36,139 bases of DNA from Methylomicrobium sp. (GTDB lineage: Bacteria > Pseudomonadota > Gammaproteobacteria > Methylococcales > Methylomonadaceae). A program made the translations under genes and the position numbers. Positions 16,714 to 26,791 of this stretch are shown one piece after another (position 1 is the stretch's first letter; the number at the start of each line of letters is the position of its first letter). The notes below the pieces were generated by a model. That model did no database searches and was not told where the DNA came from. It saw only the letters and a program-made list of their open reading frames with translations. Where the stretch lies: positions 1-36,139 of the forward strand of contig JAGXSU010000011.1 of the NCBI GenBank assembly GCA_018333785.1, written 5' to 3'.

Positions 16714-18032
16714 CGCCTTTTGCTTCCAGTCGTTTTCCAATAACGCTTCTCGCTTTGTCGTTGACTGCCTGTACCCCGCAAGGCAAGGGTTTGAGTGACG
16801 TCGCTAACGATCTGGAACAACGTACAGGTCAGCATTTTGCCGAAACCGGTGCCGACGAAACCGCATGGCCCGCCAATATCTCATTAAATGACGGCTTATC
16901 CGATGACGAGTTGGTCAGTTTGGCGCTATGGAACAATCCGGCCTTTCGCGCGACCTTGGTGGATTTAGGCCTGTCTCGCGCCGATCTCGTGCAAGCTGGG
17001 ATGCTGCCCAATCCCACCCTCTCGATGCTGATGCCGTTTGGTGCCAAACCTTTAGAAATGACATTGATTTATCCGCTGGAAATTTTCTGGCTACGCCCGC
17101 AACGGATCGAAACGGCAAAGCTGGATGTTGAACAGACCGCACATCGTTTGGTTCAGACAGGCTTGGACTTGATCCGCGACGTGCGGGTCGCCCATGCTGA
17201 ATTTACCTTGGCCAAGGAGCGCCTGAAATTGGCTCACTCCTCCGTTACACTGAATCAGAACATAGCCGAGCTGACTCATGCGCGATTGCGAGCCGGCGAC
17301 GCCAGTGAACTGGAAGTCACCAATGCCCAAGTCGATTCCCTTCAAGCACAGGAACAACAAGGTCGATTCCGGCACGATTGCGAGATAGCAAAAGAGCGGT
17401 TACGTAATTTGGCTGGGTTGAGTCTGGAACAGTGGCCTGAAAACATTAGTGCGGAAAAGTTACCCGATAGTAATAAGTTCGATGCTGAAAAACTGCTGAC
17501 CGAAGCTTTAAATGCTCGTCCCGACCTGCGTGCCGCAGAAATCAACGTCGAATCAGCAGCCGAACGTATCGGCTTGGCGAAGGCTGAGGTATTTAAACTC
17601 ACCGCCAGCCTCAACGCCAAGCAAGTGAACGGGCCCTTATTGGCAGGACCAGGCTTAGACGTGACATTGCCTATCGTTAATCAAAATCAAGGTGGTATCG
17701 CGCAAGCGCAGGCACGCTTCGATAAGGCCGCCAGGCAATATGTCGCCACCCGACAACGGATTGCCTTGGATGTCCGAGAAGCCCATGCCCGATTGCAACA
17801 GGCCAGTGAAAGCCTGAAACAGTGGCAACAGACTATCCTGCCGCCGCTGCGAATTGCCATACAGGATGCTGAAAACGCCTATGCGGCCGGTAATGTCACC
17901 TACCTCTTCGTACTCGAAACCCAACGCCGTTGGCTGGACGCGCAATTGAAAACCGCGCAAGCCGCCGCCGATTTACGCCGCGCCCGCGCAGAACTGGAAC
18001 GCAGCGTCGGCCAGCGTCTGAAGCCCGCTTAA
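16710..18032 (+). CDS. TolC-family outer-membrane efflux lipoprotein (CzcC-like)
   Basis: This 440-residue outer-membrane factor begins with a lipoprotein-type signal (LLALSLTAC, acylated Cys at 21), unlike TolC itself but like CzcC/CusC. Two long coiled-coil repeats follow (about 140-250 and 330-440), with family motifs NPTLSML and ARPDLRAAEINVE. As a trimer it would form the outer-membrane channel of the adjacent RND pump. It overlaps the sensor kinase gene by four bases and precedes the adaptor by 34 bases. Confidence 0.85.
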   Translation: MTPFASSRFPITLLALSLTACTPQGKGLSDVANDLEQRTGQHFAETGADETAWPANISLNDGLSDDELVSLALWNNPAFRATLVDLGLSRADLVQAGMLPNPTLSMLMPFGAKPLEMTLIYPLEIFWLRPQRIETAKLDVEQTAHRLVQTGLDLIRDVRVAHAEFTLAKERLKLAHSSVTLNQNIAELTHARLRAGDASELEVTNAQVDSLQAQEQQGRFRHDCEIAKERLRNLAGLSLEQWPENISAEKLPDSNKFDAEKLLTEALNARPDLRAAEINVESAAERIGLAKAEVFKLTASLNAKQVNGPLLAGPGLDVTLPIVNQNQGGIAQAQARFDKAARQYVATRQRIALDVREAHARLQQASESLKQWQQTILPPLRIAIQDAENAYAAGNVTYLFVLETQRRWLDAQLKTAQAAADLRRARAELERSVGQRLKPA

Positions 18033-18066
18033 CTTAGACATTACTGGACTCCAAGGTCGGATATTT

Positions 18067-19113
18067 ATGAACCCCGCACATCCAAACCACAAGTCATCGA
18101 CTTGTCGGCTCCTGCTGTCAGTTTTATTACTAATGACCGGCAACCTACCGGCCGCCGAATCAACATCGCCGCCGCCTGCCAAAATCGAACATCCCGTTAA
18201 GGAAAGTGATCTGACCAAAGTTGTCTTGACAGCGGAAGCCGTCAACCGGCTAGGCATCGTTACCACGACGGTTGAAAAACGGGGGCTGATGCGCACGCGC
18301 TTGTTCGGCGGCGAAATCACACTGCCGGCGCTGAATGCTTCAGCAAACAGTAACAGCCAATCGGTTTATACCATCCTGCCATCGCTGGCACCGGCAGAGC
18401 TCGTGCGTTTGGCGCAATCGCAAATTGATGCCGACGGTCAGGTGGAGCAGGCCAAGGTGCAAGTGCAAGCCGCGCAGATAGCCTTGAATCGCACCGAACA
18501 GATGCGCCGCGACAAGGTGGGCACCGAACGCTCGGTCGATGATGCGCGAATACAGCTAGGCTTGGCCGAGGCCAATCTAAAAACCGCGTACGAACGCCGC
18601 GATTTGCTTGGTCCAGCGCTGTTAGACGTCAACAACCGGAGCACGTTTTGGGTGCGGGTGCCGGTCTATGTCGATGATGTATCGGGATTGAACACCACAG
18701 CCCAAGCCCGTGTTGGCGGGCTGAAAGATTCGCCTGAAAATGTCTCTCGTCCTGCCGTGCCGGTCGCTGCGCCGCCTTCCGCCAATCCGGCTGCCGCCAC
18801 GGTCGATCTGTTCTATGCGGTGAAAAATTCGGATACCTCATTACGCCCCGGTCAGCGGGTCGGTGTTTCAATCCCGCTGCGTAGCGATGACGAAAATCTC
18901 GTCGTACCCTGGTCGGCGATTGTGCATGACGTAAGTGGTGGCAGCTGGATATATCAAGTGTTGGAAACCAATAGGTATATGCGCCGACGGGTACAGGTAC
19001 TGCGGGTGGTTGACGATCAAGCCGCCATAACGGGCGACATCATGGCGGGTATCGAAGTGGTTACTTCCGGTGTGGCCGAATTGTACGGCACCGAATTTGG
19101 AGTCGGCAAATGA
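18067..19113 (+). CDS. RND periplasmic adaptor (CzcB/CusB-like)
   Basis: The 348-residue membrane-fusion protein has a signal peptide ([17 protein letters not shown], cleavage about residue 36), a short alpha-hairpin ([20 protein letters not shown] and following, about 125-180), and beta-barrel/membrane-proximal parts ending [20 protein letters not shown] then [20 protein letters not shown]. It would bridge the inner-membrane pump and the outer-membrane factor. It is on the short side for CzcB (about 520 aa) because the extra metal-binding N-terminal domain is absent. The stop overlaps the RND start (ATGA). Confidence 0.85.
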   Translation: MNPAHPNHKSSTCRLLLSVLLLMTGNLPAAESTSPPPAKIEHPVKESDLTKVVLTAEAVNRLGIVTTTVEKRGLMRTRLFGGEITLPALNASANSNSQSVYTILPSLAPAELVRLAQSQIDADGQVEQAKVQVQAAQIALNRTEQMRRDKVGTERSVDDARIQLGLAEANLKTAYERRDLLGPALLDVNNRSTFWVRVPVYVDDVSGLNTTAQARVGGLKDSPENVSRPAVPVAAPPSANPAAATVDLFYAVKNSDTSLRPGQRVGVSIPLRSDDENLVVPWSAIVHDVSGGSWIYQVLETNRYMRRRVQVLRVVDDQAAITGDIMAGIEVVTSGVAELYGTEFGVGK

Positions 19114-22100
19114 TGCGCTGGTTGATTACTGTTGCCTTACGCCAACGTCTATTAGTGTTGGCCTTGGCTGTGGTACTGGTGATATTGGGTGTGCAAGCCG
19201 CCCGGCAAATGCCGTTGGACGTGTTCCCGGAATTCGCGCCGCCGCTGGTGGAAATCCAGACTGAAGCACCCGGATTGTCCACAGAGGAAGTGGAGAGCCT
19301 GATCACCGTACCCTTGGAAAACGCGGTCAACGGCACGGCCTGGCTCAAAACCCTTCGTTCCAAGTCGGTGTTGGGTCTGTCGTCAGTGGTCTGTATCTTT
19401 CAGGAGGGCACGGATTTGATGCGGGCCAGACAGTTGGTGCAGGAGCGCGTCGCCACCGTCACACCACGACTACCGGCTGTGGCTCGCGCTCCGGTGATGT
19501 TATCGCCGTTATCGTCCACCAGTCGGGCGCTGAAGATTGGCGTTACATCGAAAAAACTGTCGCAAATGGAATTGTCCGAATTGGCTTTGTGGACCATTCG
19601 CCCACGCTTGATGGCGGTGCCTGGTGTGGCCAACGTAGCCATTTGGGGGCAACGTGATCGGCAGTTACAGGTACTGGTCGATCCTGATCGCCTGGCCGCC
19701 AACGGCGTGACGCTGGATGCGGTGGTGCGTGCGGCGGGCGATGCGGCCACCGTATCGGCTGGCGGCTTTGTTGATCTACCCAATCAACGCCTGCCGGTGA
19801 CCCATGTGTCTTCGCTGCAAACACCGGACGATATGGCGCGCACCGTGGTGCAGTTCACTGGCGGTGCGCCTTTGCGCCTGGGCGATGTGGCTGAAATCGT
19901 TGAAGGTCATCCGCCGCCGATTGGCGATGCGGTGATCAACGATGGGCCGGGCTTACTGCTGATTGTCGAAAAACAACCCTGGGGCAATACCTTGGATGTG
20001 ACTCGCAAGGTCGAAGCGACATTGGCGGCTTTGCAACCCGGTCTGCAGGAGGTCGACATCGATCCGACTATCTTTCGTCCGGCAACCTTCATCGAACGTT
20101 CGATAAATAATTTAAGTGATGCACTGATATTGGGTTGCGTGCTAGTCGCTGTAATTCTGATCGCCTTTTTGTTCGAGTGGCGAACTGCCGTGATCAGCCT
20201 GTCGGCGATTCCGCTGTCGCTGCTGACGGCTGCGGTGGTGCTTTATTTGCGCGGCGGCACGCTCAACACCATGGTACTGGCCGGCTTGGTGATTGCGGTT
20301 GGTGAAGTGGTCGATGATGCGATTATCGACGTCGAAAACATTATGCGGCGGCTGCGGTTGAACCGAGAGGCAGTCCATCCGCTGTCGACATTCCGCGTAG
20401 TCTTGAAGGCCTCGCTGGAAGTCCGCAGCGCGGTGGTGTATGCCAGTTTGATCGTAGCGCTGGTGTTCGTACCGGTGTTTTTCCTGGACGGCTTGGCCGG
20501 TACCTTTTTTAGGCCGCTGGCGTTTTCCTATTTGTTGGCGATTTTGGCTTCGCTGCTGGTGGCGCTGACCGTAACGCCGGCTTTGTGCCTGATGCTGCTG
20601 CCGAATGCTAAGCCGCGAGAAGACGACGCACCGCTGACGCGGGTTTTAAAGCGGCATTATCGCCAGCTCTTGCCGGCTATCGTCAGACGTCCGCAATGGG
20701 CAACAGGTTTCCTGCTGGTGGCTTTTCTATCAACGGCCATCGCGTTACCGCGACTCGGTGAGTCGTTTCTGCCCAACTTCAAGGAAACCGATTTTTTGAT
20801 GCACTGGGTCGAAAAGCCCGGTACCTCGCTGGAAGCCATGCGCCGCATTACCGTGCAAGTTAGTAAGGAACTGCGGGCGATTCCCGGTGTGCGTAATTTC
20901 GGTTCGCACATTGGCCGAGCTGAAGTGGCCGACGAAGTGGTAGGGCCGAACTTTACCGAGTTATGGATTAGTTTAGATACGGCGGTCGACTACGACAGCA
21001 CCGTGGCGAAAATCCAGGCAGTTGTCGAAGGTTATCCGGGCCTGTACCGCGATGTGTTGACTTATCTGCGTGAACGGATCAAGGAAGTGCTGACCGGTGC
21101 CAGTGCGACAGTGGTGGTGCGCTTGTTCGGACCTGACTTGGATGTGCTACGAGATAAGGCTGCCGAAGTCAGTAAAACCATCACTGATGTGCCCGGCATC
21201 GCCAACCTAAAGGTGGAGCCGCAAATATTGGTACCGCAGATACAGATACGGCTTAAGCCTGACGTGGCGGCCAACTTTGGTTTGACAGCCGGTCAGGTGC
21301 GCAGGGCTGCCGGTACGCTAATCAAAGGCAGTAAGGTCGGCGAAATTTACCGTGACCAAAAAGTCATCGACGTGACGGTTTGGGGTGCTGAGCGGGTCCG
21401 TCATGATCTCGCTGCACTCAGGCAATTAACTATAGATACGCCATCCGGGGCACGCGTGCCGTTGGGCGATGTGGCGGACATCTACATTGCACCTACGTCG
21501 AATGAAATCAAACGAGAAAACGCCTCGCGCCGAATCGACGTTACCTGCAATGTCAGTGGCAACGATTTAGGCGGCGTGGCGAGGGAAATTGAAAACCGCG
21601 TGAAAAACCTGACGTTTGCGCAAGGCTATCACCCGGAGTTTCTGGGCGAATACGCAGCACGACAAGCGTCTAGCGAACGGCTGGCGTGGTTGAGTTTGGC
21701 TTCATTGCTGGGCATCCTGGTGTTACTGCATGTTGATTTTCGCTCGTTGCGCTTGGTGCTTTTAGTGGCGTTAACCTTGCCGTTTGCGTTGATCGGCGGC
21801 GTTGTCGGAGCGTTTTTAAGTGGCGGGGTACTGTCGCTTGGCTCGCTGGTCGGTTTCATCACCGTATTGGGTATTGCTGCCCGAAACGGCATCATGCTGT
21901 TAAGCCACTATCGACATCTGGAACAGCAAGAAGGCCAGGTATTTGGGGCGGGATTGGCGATGCGTGGTGCCGAAGAACGTCTGGCACCGATACTAATGAC
22001 CGCTGCCTGTGCCGGTCTGGCCCTGTTACCGCTAATCCTGAAAGGCAACGTGCCCGGCCACGAAATCGAATACCCCATGGCGGTAGTGATACTCGGTGGC

Positions 22101-22175
22101 TTGATTACCTCGACGTTGCTGAATCTGTTTTTAATGCCTTCCCTGTATTGCAGGTATGGCAACGCTACAGCATAA
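19110..22175 (+). CDS. RND heavy-metal efflux pump (CzcA/CusA-like)
   Basis: This 1021-residue inner-membrane pump has the RND layout: TM1 at about 9-28, a periplasmic porter domain to about 335, six further helices, a second porter domain from about 560 to 870 and a final helix cluster. The fourth-helix motif [20 protein letters not shown] (392-411), with adjacent aspartates D402/D403, places it in the heavy-metal (HME) branch rather than the multidrug branch. Which metal is carried (Zn/Co/Cd, Ni or Cu/Ag) cannot be decided from the motif alone. It ends the operon. Confidence 0.9.
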   Translation: MMRWLITVALRQRLLVLALAVVLVILGVQAARQMPLDVFPEFAPPLVEIQTEAPGLSTEEVESLITVPLENAVNGTAWLKTLRSKSVLGLSSVVCIFQEGTDLMRARQLVQERVATVTPRLPAVARAPVMLSPLSSTSRALKIGVTSKKLSQMELSELALWTIRPRLMAVPGVANVAIWGQRDRQLQVLVDPDRLAANGVTLDAVVRAAGDAATVSAGGFVDLPNQRLPVTHVSSLQTPDDMARTVVQFTGGAPLRLGDVAEIVEGHPPPIGDAVINDGPGLLLIVEKQPWGNTLDVTRKVEATLAALQPGLQEVDIDPTIFRPATFIERSINNLSDALILGCVLVAVILIAFLFEWRTAVISLSAIPLSLLTAAVVLYLRGGTLNTMVLAGLVIAVGEVVDDAIIDVENIMRRLRLNREAVHPLSTFRVVLKASLEVRSAVVYASLIVALVFVPVFFLDGLAGTFFRPLAFSYLLAILASLLVALTVTPALCLMLLPNAKPREDDAPLTRVLKRHYRQLLPAIVRRPQWATGFLLVAFLSTAIALPRLGESFLPNFKETDFLMHWVEKPGTSLEAMRRITVQVSKELRAIPGVRNFGSHIGRAEVADEVVGPNFTELWISLDTAVDYDSTVAKIQAVVEGYPGLYRDVLTYLRERIKEVLTGASATVVVRLFGPDLDVLRDKAAEVSKTITDVPGIANLKVEPQILVPQIQIRLKPDVAANFGLTAGQVRRAAGTLIKGSKVGEIYRDQKVIDVTVWGAERVRHDLAALRQLTIDTPSGARVPLGDVADIYIAPTSNEIKRENASRRIDVTCNVSGNDLGGVAREIENRVKNLTFAQGYHPEFLGEYAARQASSERLAWLSLASLLGILVLLHVDFRSLRLVLLVALTLPFALIGGVVGAFLSGGVLSLGSLVGFITVLGIAARNGIMLLSHYRHLEQQEGQVFGAGLAMRGAEERLAPILMTAACAGLALLPLILKGNVPGHEIEYPMAVVILGGLITSTLLNLFLMPSLYCRYGNATA

Positions 22176-22281
22176 AAATTAAAGGAAGTTACAGGATATT
22201 CAGTGTCAGAAAACGGGTGACGTGCGGACCTCCAAAGAAGGGAGTTTAAAGAGTTGTGAGTGACTGGTTTTGGCCGTTACC

Positions 22282-22448
22282 TGTAGCGGCTTGCAATCAA
22301 AAACCCTCAAACCAGCAATCAGCGCAATTTTCGACCGGAATTAAATGCAACTGAAGGCCATTCAAACCGAGATTATTTGCAACTGAACCTGCAATCATTC
22401 ATACCGACCTGCAATCATCCGCCGCAAACCAGGATTATTTGCAACTGA
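22282..22448 (+). repeat. Left 167-bp terminal inverted repeat
   Basis: This end starts TGTAGCGGCTTGCAATC and contains six TGCAA motifs in the forms TGCAATC and TGCAACTGA, spaced irregularly over the 167 bases. Multiple copies of a short motif in each end are how TnsB/TniA-class transposases assemble. It matches the right end at 165 of 167 positions. Confidence 0.9.
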
Positions 22449-22534
22449 AATATGTCGATGGCCATCGGCGGCAGCCGTCCATTGGTCTGTTATAAATAAA
22501 AAAATCAGTTCTCCGAATGACTGGTTTATAGCGA

Positions 22535-22987
22535 TCATTTGACATCTGTTTTGCGCTCATTTTCTAAACGCTTGAAATTCGCTAAACAGCATTGGCCTGA
22601 CGGGTTTCTAATTTCACACGCACATTCCCCGGCTTGAGTTCGTTGCATGACGAAAGCTTTGATCGGCTCTGCCCGTTGATCTTTTAACGCCGTTAAATAC
22701 TGCTCGGCGTCAATATCAAAACAGTAACAAAGCCCGTCGTTTTGAATGGCTCGATAACTTCGGAAATGCTGTTTTGGAATAATGATGTTGCCCGCACTGG
22801 AAAAGTACCCAACTGAGCATGTTTTGGCAGGGCAAAAAAAATAGCTGTCAGTGATAATTGCCTCATTCTCGGGAAACCTGACCTGATGATAAAGCGTAGG
22901 CATACCGACACTTTTACAAGTGGAGCCGCATTCAGGACAAATCTGTTTGGTTTTAGTAGGTGTATTTGGGCTGCAACAATCAGACAT
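22535..22987 (-). CDS. CopZ N-terminal-domain-like Fe-S/zinc protein
   Basis: The 150-residue cytosolic protein is cysteine-rich: CC near the N-terminus, CPECGSTC (a zinc-ribbon-like knuckle), FFCPAKTCSVGYF, DGLCYCFDI and the C-terminal GECACEIRNPSGQCCLANF. This matches the N-terminal domain of the Archaeoglobus CopZ chaperone, which binds a [2Fe-2S] cluster and a zinc ion and can reduce Cu(II). The usual C-terminal HMA metal-binding domain of CopZ is missing here. It is the last gene of the merT-merP-type operon and takes the place normally held by merA. A role as cytosolic metal acceptor or reductant is inference. Confidence 0.75.
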   Translation of the reverse strand: MSDCCSPNTPTKTKQICPECGSTCKSVGMPTLYHQVRFPENEAIITDSYFFCPAKTCSVGYFSSAGNIIIPKQHFRSYRAIQNDGLCYCFDIDAEQYLTALKDQRAEPIKAFVMQRTQAGECACEIRNPSGQCCLANFKRLENERKTDVK

Positions 22988-23004
22988 AGACCATATCCTC
23001 GACT

Positions 23005-23331
23005 TTATCGAGAAACAGGTGTGGCTATGGAACCCGGATAGCCAGCATCCGTCGTGGCTTTGATCAGGGCTGCACTATCGGTTTTTGTGCCATCGAAAGA
23101 GATCACCGCCGTTTTGGAATCGTAATCGACAGCTACTGCTTGTACGCCTTCGACTTTCTGTAAGGCTTTTTTGATGGTGACTGTACACATTGCGCAAGTC
23201 ATGTTTTCTATATTCAGCGTCACCGTTTGCTGTTGGTTTGGCTGTGCAACAGTGGTTTCAGCATAGGCTGTCGGCATCCACAGTGTGCTTGATGACAAGC
23301 TCAAAATTAACAAACTGGTTTTAATTGTCAT
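23005..23331 (-). CDS. merP: MerP-like periplasmic metal-binding protein
   Basis: The 108-residue product has a signal peptide (cleavage near AYA-E, residue 24) and one HMA domain with the motif NMTCAMCTVTIKKAL, equivalent to the GMTCAACPITVKKAL site of MerP. MerP binds Hg(II) in the periplasm between the two cysteines and passes it to MerT. The final segment (TDAGYPGSIATPV) is also typical. It follows merT by ten bases in the same operon. Confidence 0.85.
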   Translation of the reverse strand: MTIKTSLLILSLSSSTLWMPTAYAETTVAQPNQQQTVTLNIENMTCAMCTVTIKKALQKVEGVQAVAVDYDSKTAVISFDGTKTDSAALIKATTDAGYPGSIATPVSR

Positions 23332-23341
23332 ATCGATTCTC

Positions 23342-23710
23342 TCAAGCTATAAAAAAGGGTGCTACCCACGGAAAGGCAAGTAGCAGCAAAATGAACGCAG
23401 AGCCAAGCCAAAACACTAGGCGTTGTTTGCGTTGGATGTTGGCTATGGCGCAGCTCGCACCTTCTTCACAACAGGAAGGTGTCCGATAAAGTTTGCGATA
23501 CCCTAATGCCATAAAGACTAGGGTCAGGGTGATAAAAAAAGGACGGGCCGGTTCCATTGCCGTAAGCGTACTCATCCATGCCCCACCAATGCCTAAAGAT
23601 AAAAATAGAAAAGGCCCGACACAGCAGGCCGAAGCCCCTATAGCGGCTAAAATGGCGCCGATACCTAACCATGACGGGGTGTTAATAGGTGTTTCAGGGT
23701 CTGTATTCAT
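23342..23710 (-). CDS. merT: MerT-like inner-membrane metal transporter
   Basis: This 122-residue protein has three predicted transmembrane helices. The first contains the vicinal cysteine pair of MerT (GASACCVGPFLFLSLG, about 26-41), which receives Hg(II) from MerP. The cytoplasmic loop between helices 2 and 3 contains a second cysteine cluster, SCCEEGASC, which hands metal to a cytosolic acceptor. The ATG is preceded by a good AGGAG. It is the first gene after the MerR-controlled promoter. Mercury is the likely substrate by family, but no MerA is encoded nearby. Confidence 0.85.
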   Translation of the reverse strand: MNTDPETPINTPSWLGIGAILAAIGASACCVGPFLFLSLGIGGAWMSTLTAMEPARPFFITLTLVFMALGYRKLYRTPSCCEEGASCAIANIQRKQRLVFWLGSAFILLLLAFPWVAPFFIA

Positions 23711-23751
23711 GTGAATCTCCTAAACCAAACAATTACCAATGTTGGTCAGAA

Positions 23752-23782
23752 GTCTAAACCCTGTTCTTTAGAACAGGGTCAA
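23752..23782 (-). promoter_or_regulatory. MerR-type promoter with 19-bp spacer
   Basis: On the minus strand TTGACC (23782-23777) and TTAGAC (23757-23752) are separated by 19 bases, the over-long spacing typical of promoters untwisted by MerR-family activators. The spacer is centred on a perfect dyad, CCCTGTTC-TAAA-GAACAGGG, within 23758-23779. The dyad differs from the classical mercury operator (CCGTAC/GTACGG), resembling more the CadR/PbrR-type CCCT...AGGG arms. Confidence 0.8.
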
Positions 23783-23805
23783 GTGGGCGGCAATGTCATT
23801 ATGAA

Positions 23806-24213
23806 TCAGGGCTTGGTTGAAGCATCATCGCTAAACGCATCGAGAATGGCGCAACGCTCGAATGATGCTGTCTCCTGACAGTCATTGACCAGGGTTACCA
23901 ATACCTGACGGAGAGCCGTTAAATCCTTAATCTGTTGATTGATCTGCTGGCATTTCTGCTCGGCGAGTTGTCGTATATCCGTGCAATGAGCTCCATCGAG
24001 AGATAATAAAGTGGCAATTTCCTTCAAGGTAAATCCAGCCTGTTGAGCGCGCTTGATAAAGCGGATTCGAGTAATCGCATCATCTGAATAACATCGGTAG
24101 CCACCCTGGGGTTTCTCTGGTTCCGTCAGTAAACCAATGCGTTGATAGTGGCGGATAGTCTCAATGGTGACTTCGGTTTGCTTGGCAAGTTTGCCGATGG
24201 TTAAAGGCGACAT
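23806..24213 (-). CDS. merR: MerR-family metal-responsive regulator
   Basis: This 135-residue activator has an N-terminal MerR helix-turn-helix (LTIGKLAKQTEVTIETIRHY, then RIGLLTEP and GGYRCYS) and a long dimer helix. Three cysteines correspond to the Hg(II) ligands of MerR: C77 (DGAHCTDI), C112 and C121 (DCQETASFERC, the same eight-residue gap as in Tn501 MerR). Extra cysteines are at 41 and 88. Unlike Tn21 or Tn501, it lies upstream of and in the same direction as merT, so it has its own promoter in the 24214-24300 interval. Hg(II) is the best guess for its signal; Cd/Pb are alternatives because of the operator sequence. Confidence 0.85.
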   Translation of the reverse strand: MSPLTIGKLAKQTEVTIETIRHYQRIGLLTEPEKPQGGYRCYSDDAITRIRFIKRAQQAGFTLKEIATLLSLDGAHCTDIRQLAEQKCQQINQQIKDLTALRQVLVTLVNDCQETASFERCAILDAFSDDASTKP

Positions 24214-24564
24214 TTCTTTGAATTAAATGTTGAAGGGGTTTTATTGTCCCTCAGTTTTCCAATCATCAGCTATTTATAAACAACCATAAATATTATCTTG
24301 AATGGTGGCTTGGGCTCAGATGCCTGCCAATTAAGTAATTGAGGCAAATGGACAAGTATGGGTTGTGTCTTTGTCGGCCAAGTTGCTGCTGACACCGACT
24401 TCGAAAATTGTCCAGTCCAGAATACGTCCGTTTTCTGGACTTTTTAATCTTCCATATCATGACACCGTTCCATATGGCTTCCAGAGTCCATAAAACTATT
24501 CCACAAAACAAATTCCAGATATACTCCGTTCTTGAGACTTATTGGACTAGAGGATAGAGAAATA
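24214..24564. promoter_or_regulatory. Probable res site between merR and resolvase
   Basis: The ~350 bases between the divergent merR and resolvase genes contain several short inverted motifs, such as TCCAG...TTCTGGA around 24410-24440 and repeats of ATTCCA/TTCCAGA near 24470-24520. Tni-type resolvases act at a res site just upstream of their gene. I cannot place the individual subsites by eye. Confidence 0.4.
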
Positions 24565-25140
24565 ATGTTGATCGGTTATGCCAGGGTGTCCACTGATGAT
24601 CAGAATCTGGACTTGCAACGGGACGCGCTTGAAAAAGCGGGTTGCGAAAAGATTTACACGGATCAGCAGAGCGGTGCTAGTACCGACCGTCTTGGTCTGG
24701 CCGGTGTTCTGGAAATAGCCCGCTCAGATGACACGCTGGTGGTTTGGCGTCTGGATCGACTGGGGCGCTCTTTGAAACATCTGATCCACCTGGTTGAAAA
24801 ACTGGAACAGCAAGGCATCGGACTCCGAAGCCTGCAAGAGAATATTGATACCACCACCAGTGGTGGCCGATTGGTGTTTCATCTGTTCGGCGCTTTGGCT
24901 GAGTTCGAACGCAACCTGATTCGCGAACGCACCCAGGCGGGATTGTCGGCAGCGCGTGCACGAGGACGGCTAGGCGGTCGGCCAAAGCTACTTGATCCGA
25001 AAAAACGCGAGCTAGCGTTACGCCTTTATAAAGAACGCCAACACAGCATCGTGGAAATCTGCCAAATCATGGGGATTTCCAAAAGCACTCTGTATAACTA
25101 TCTCGCGGAGCAGGGTGTCAATGCCCGCGACGCGGCATAG
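24565..25140 (+). CDS. tniR: Serine resolvase (TniR/TnpR type)
   Basis: The 191-residue site-specific recombinase has the resolvase catalytic domain with the nucleophilic serine in YARVSTDDQNLDLQRDAL (S9), the arginines of VWRLDRLGRSLKHL, the long helix E region ALAEFERNLIRERTQAGLSA, and a C-terminal helix-turn-helix (HSIVEICQIMGISKSTLYNY). It would resolve cointegrates formed during transposition. I start it at ATG 24565, preceded by GAGG, rather than the in-frame TTG 24532 that adds 11 non-conserved residues. Its end overlaps the transposase start. Confidence 0.9.
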   Translation: MLIGYARVSTDDQNLDLQRDALEKAGCEKIYTDQQSGASTDRLGLAGVLEIARSDDTLVVWRLDRLGRSLKHLIHLVEKLEQQGIGLRSLQENIDTTTSGGRLVFHLFGALAEFERNLIRERTQAGLSAARARGRLGGRPKLLDPKKRELALRLYKERQHSIVEICQIMGISKSTLYNYLAEQGVNARDAA

Positions 25141-26791
25141 CCCCATTCCAACTGACTCGCTGTTGGCATTGCGCCAACGGCTGGATCGATTGCCCCCAAA
25201 AAGTCCGGAACGAGCTGCCCAGGTCAAATCCATCGCCGAACTCTACGCCGTTTCCACCGACACGGTTTATCGCGGACTCCGGGATTTACACAAACCCAAG
25301 GCCGCCCAGCGCGGCGACCGTGGCAAACCGCGTGTGCTACCGAAACCAGAACTGGAGCACTACTGCGAACTGATCGCGGCATTGAAACTGCGGACGACTA
25401 ACAAGAAGGGCCGCCATGTTTCCACTTGCCGGGCCATCGAACTGATGGAAAAATATGGCTTAGAAACCCCACAAGGATTGATCCGTGTTCCCAAAGGTTT
25501 ATTAACTGCCAGTACAGTAAATTATTACCTGAGCTACTGGAAACTCGATCAACCGCGATTGACCCGACAACCCCCCGCAGTGCGGTTCCAGGCCGAATTA
25601 AGCAACGCTTGCTGGCAATTCGATATGTCGCCTTCCGAGCTTAAACATGTTAAAGCACCCTTGTGGATTGAACCCAGCCGAGGTGCGCCCACCCTGATGC
25701 TATACAGCATTGTCGATGACCGCAGTGGAGTAGGGTATGAGGAATATCGTTGTGTCTACGGTGAAGATGCCGAATCGGCGTTGCGGTTTCTGTTCAATGC
25801 CATGGCGCCCAAACCCTACATGCCGGATTTTCCGTTTCAAGGCATTCCGGAAATGATCTACATGGATTGTGGCCCGGTGTCCAAGAGCCGGGTTTTCCAG
25901 AATGTGATGGATGCATTGGGTATCAATTGGCAAACCCACATGCCAGCGGGAAAAGATGGCCGCCGCGTCACTGCTCGTGCTACCGGCAAAGTTGAACGGC
26001 CGTTTCGTACCGTGAAAGAGGTACATGAAACCCTGTATCATTTCCATCAGCCGCAGAATGAGGCCGAAGCCAACTTGTGGTTGCAAAATTATTTGTTGGA
26101 CTACAACCGGAAGCCACATCGGAGCGAACCACACACACGGCTGGAGGACTGGCTCGCCAACTTGCCGGCAATTGGTTTTCGCGAAATGTGTTCCTGGGAA
26201 CAGTTTTGCCGGTTTGCTCGGGAGCCAGAGCGGCACAAGGTCGGGGCCGATGCGCGGGTTTCGGTGGATGGTACCGCCTATGAGGTAGCGCCGGAACTGG
26301 CCGGTGAAACCGTGTTGCTACTATGGGGGTTATTCGACACCGAACTCTATGTCGAATACGATGGCGAACGTTCCGGGCCATACGCTCCTATTTCAGGCCC
26401 CATTCCCCTTAATCGGTACCGGGCCTTCAAGAAAACGGCAATAGACGAAAAGGCTGATCGCATCCGGCAACTTGCCGATCAACTCGGGCTTCCCATCGCC
26501 GCATTAACCGGTGAAACGGATTTCCAACTGACGGAACCGGCGATATTAAAGGAAGATCTGCCGCGGCAGCCCTTCATCACCGACCTTCAGGAATACCATT
26601 ATCCTAGCAAGATCGCGGCTAAGCTGGCTATCGCCGATGAAATTGCCAAGCCATTAGCTAAGCTTACACCCAATGATCGCGCATTCATCGACAACGTGCT
26701 AGCCGAAACCCTCGCGCGAAGTATCGTACTTACACGCATCCGGGAATACTTTAGACACCAAGAAACCCAAGGGGGTCAACATGCGGGTTGA
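25115..26791 (+). CDS. tniA: TniA-like DDE transposase
   Basis: This 558-residue transposase is of the retroviral-integrase/Mu type used by Tn7 (TnsB) and Tn5053 (TniA). Residues ~30-60 form a helix-turn-helix (ELYAVSTDTVYRGLRDLH). The catalytic core holds D170 (CWQFDMS), D251 (MIYMDCGPVSKS) and E294 (GKVERPFRTVKE). A Mu-type beta-barrel follows (SVDGTAYEVAPELAGETVLL). The start is either GTG 25115, which overlaps the resolvase, or ATG 25121. It joins the transposon ends to target DNA with help from the downstream ATPase. Confidence 0.85.
   Translation: MSMPATRHSPIPTDSLLALRQRLDRLPPKSPERAAQVKSIAELYAVSTDTVYRGLRDLHKPKAAQRGDRGKPRVLPKPELEHYCELIAALKLRTTNKKGRHVSTCRAIELMEKYGLETPQGLIRVPKGLLTASTVNYYLSYWKLDQPRLTRQPPAVRFQAELSNACWQFDMSPSELKHVKAPLWIEPSRGAPTLMLYSIVDDRSGVGYEEYRCVYGEDAESALRFLFNAMAPKPYMPDFPFQGIPEMIYMDCGPVSKSRVFQNVMDALGINWQTHMPAGKDGRRVTARATGKVERPFRTVKEVHETLYHFHQPQNEAEANLWLQNYLLDYNRKPHRSEPHTRLEDWLANLPAIGFREMCSWEQFCRFAREPERHKVGADARVSVDGTAYEVAPELAGETVLLLWGLFDTELYVEYDGERSGPYAPISGPIPLNRYRAFKKTAIDEKADRIRQLADQLGLPIAALTGETDFQLTEPAILKEDLPRQPFITDLQEYHYPSKIAAKLAIADEIAKPLAKLTPNDRAFIDNVLAETLARSIVLTRIREYFRHQETQGGQHAG

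Noticed and set aside
24663-24985. Minus-strand frames inside the resolvase gene
   Set aside because: They are shadows of a fully conserved recombinase.
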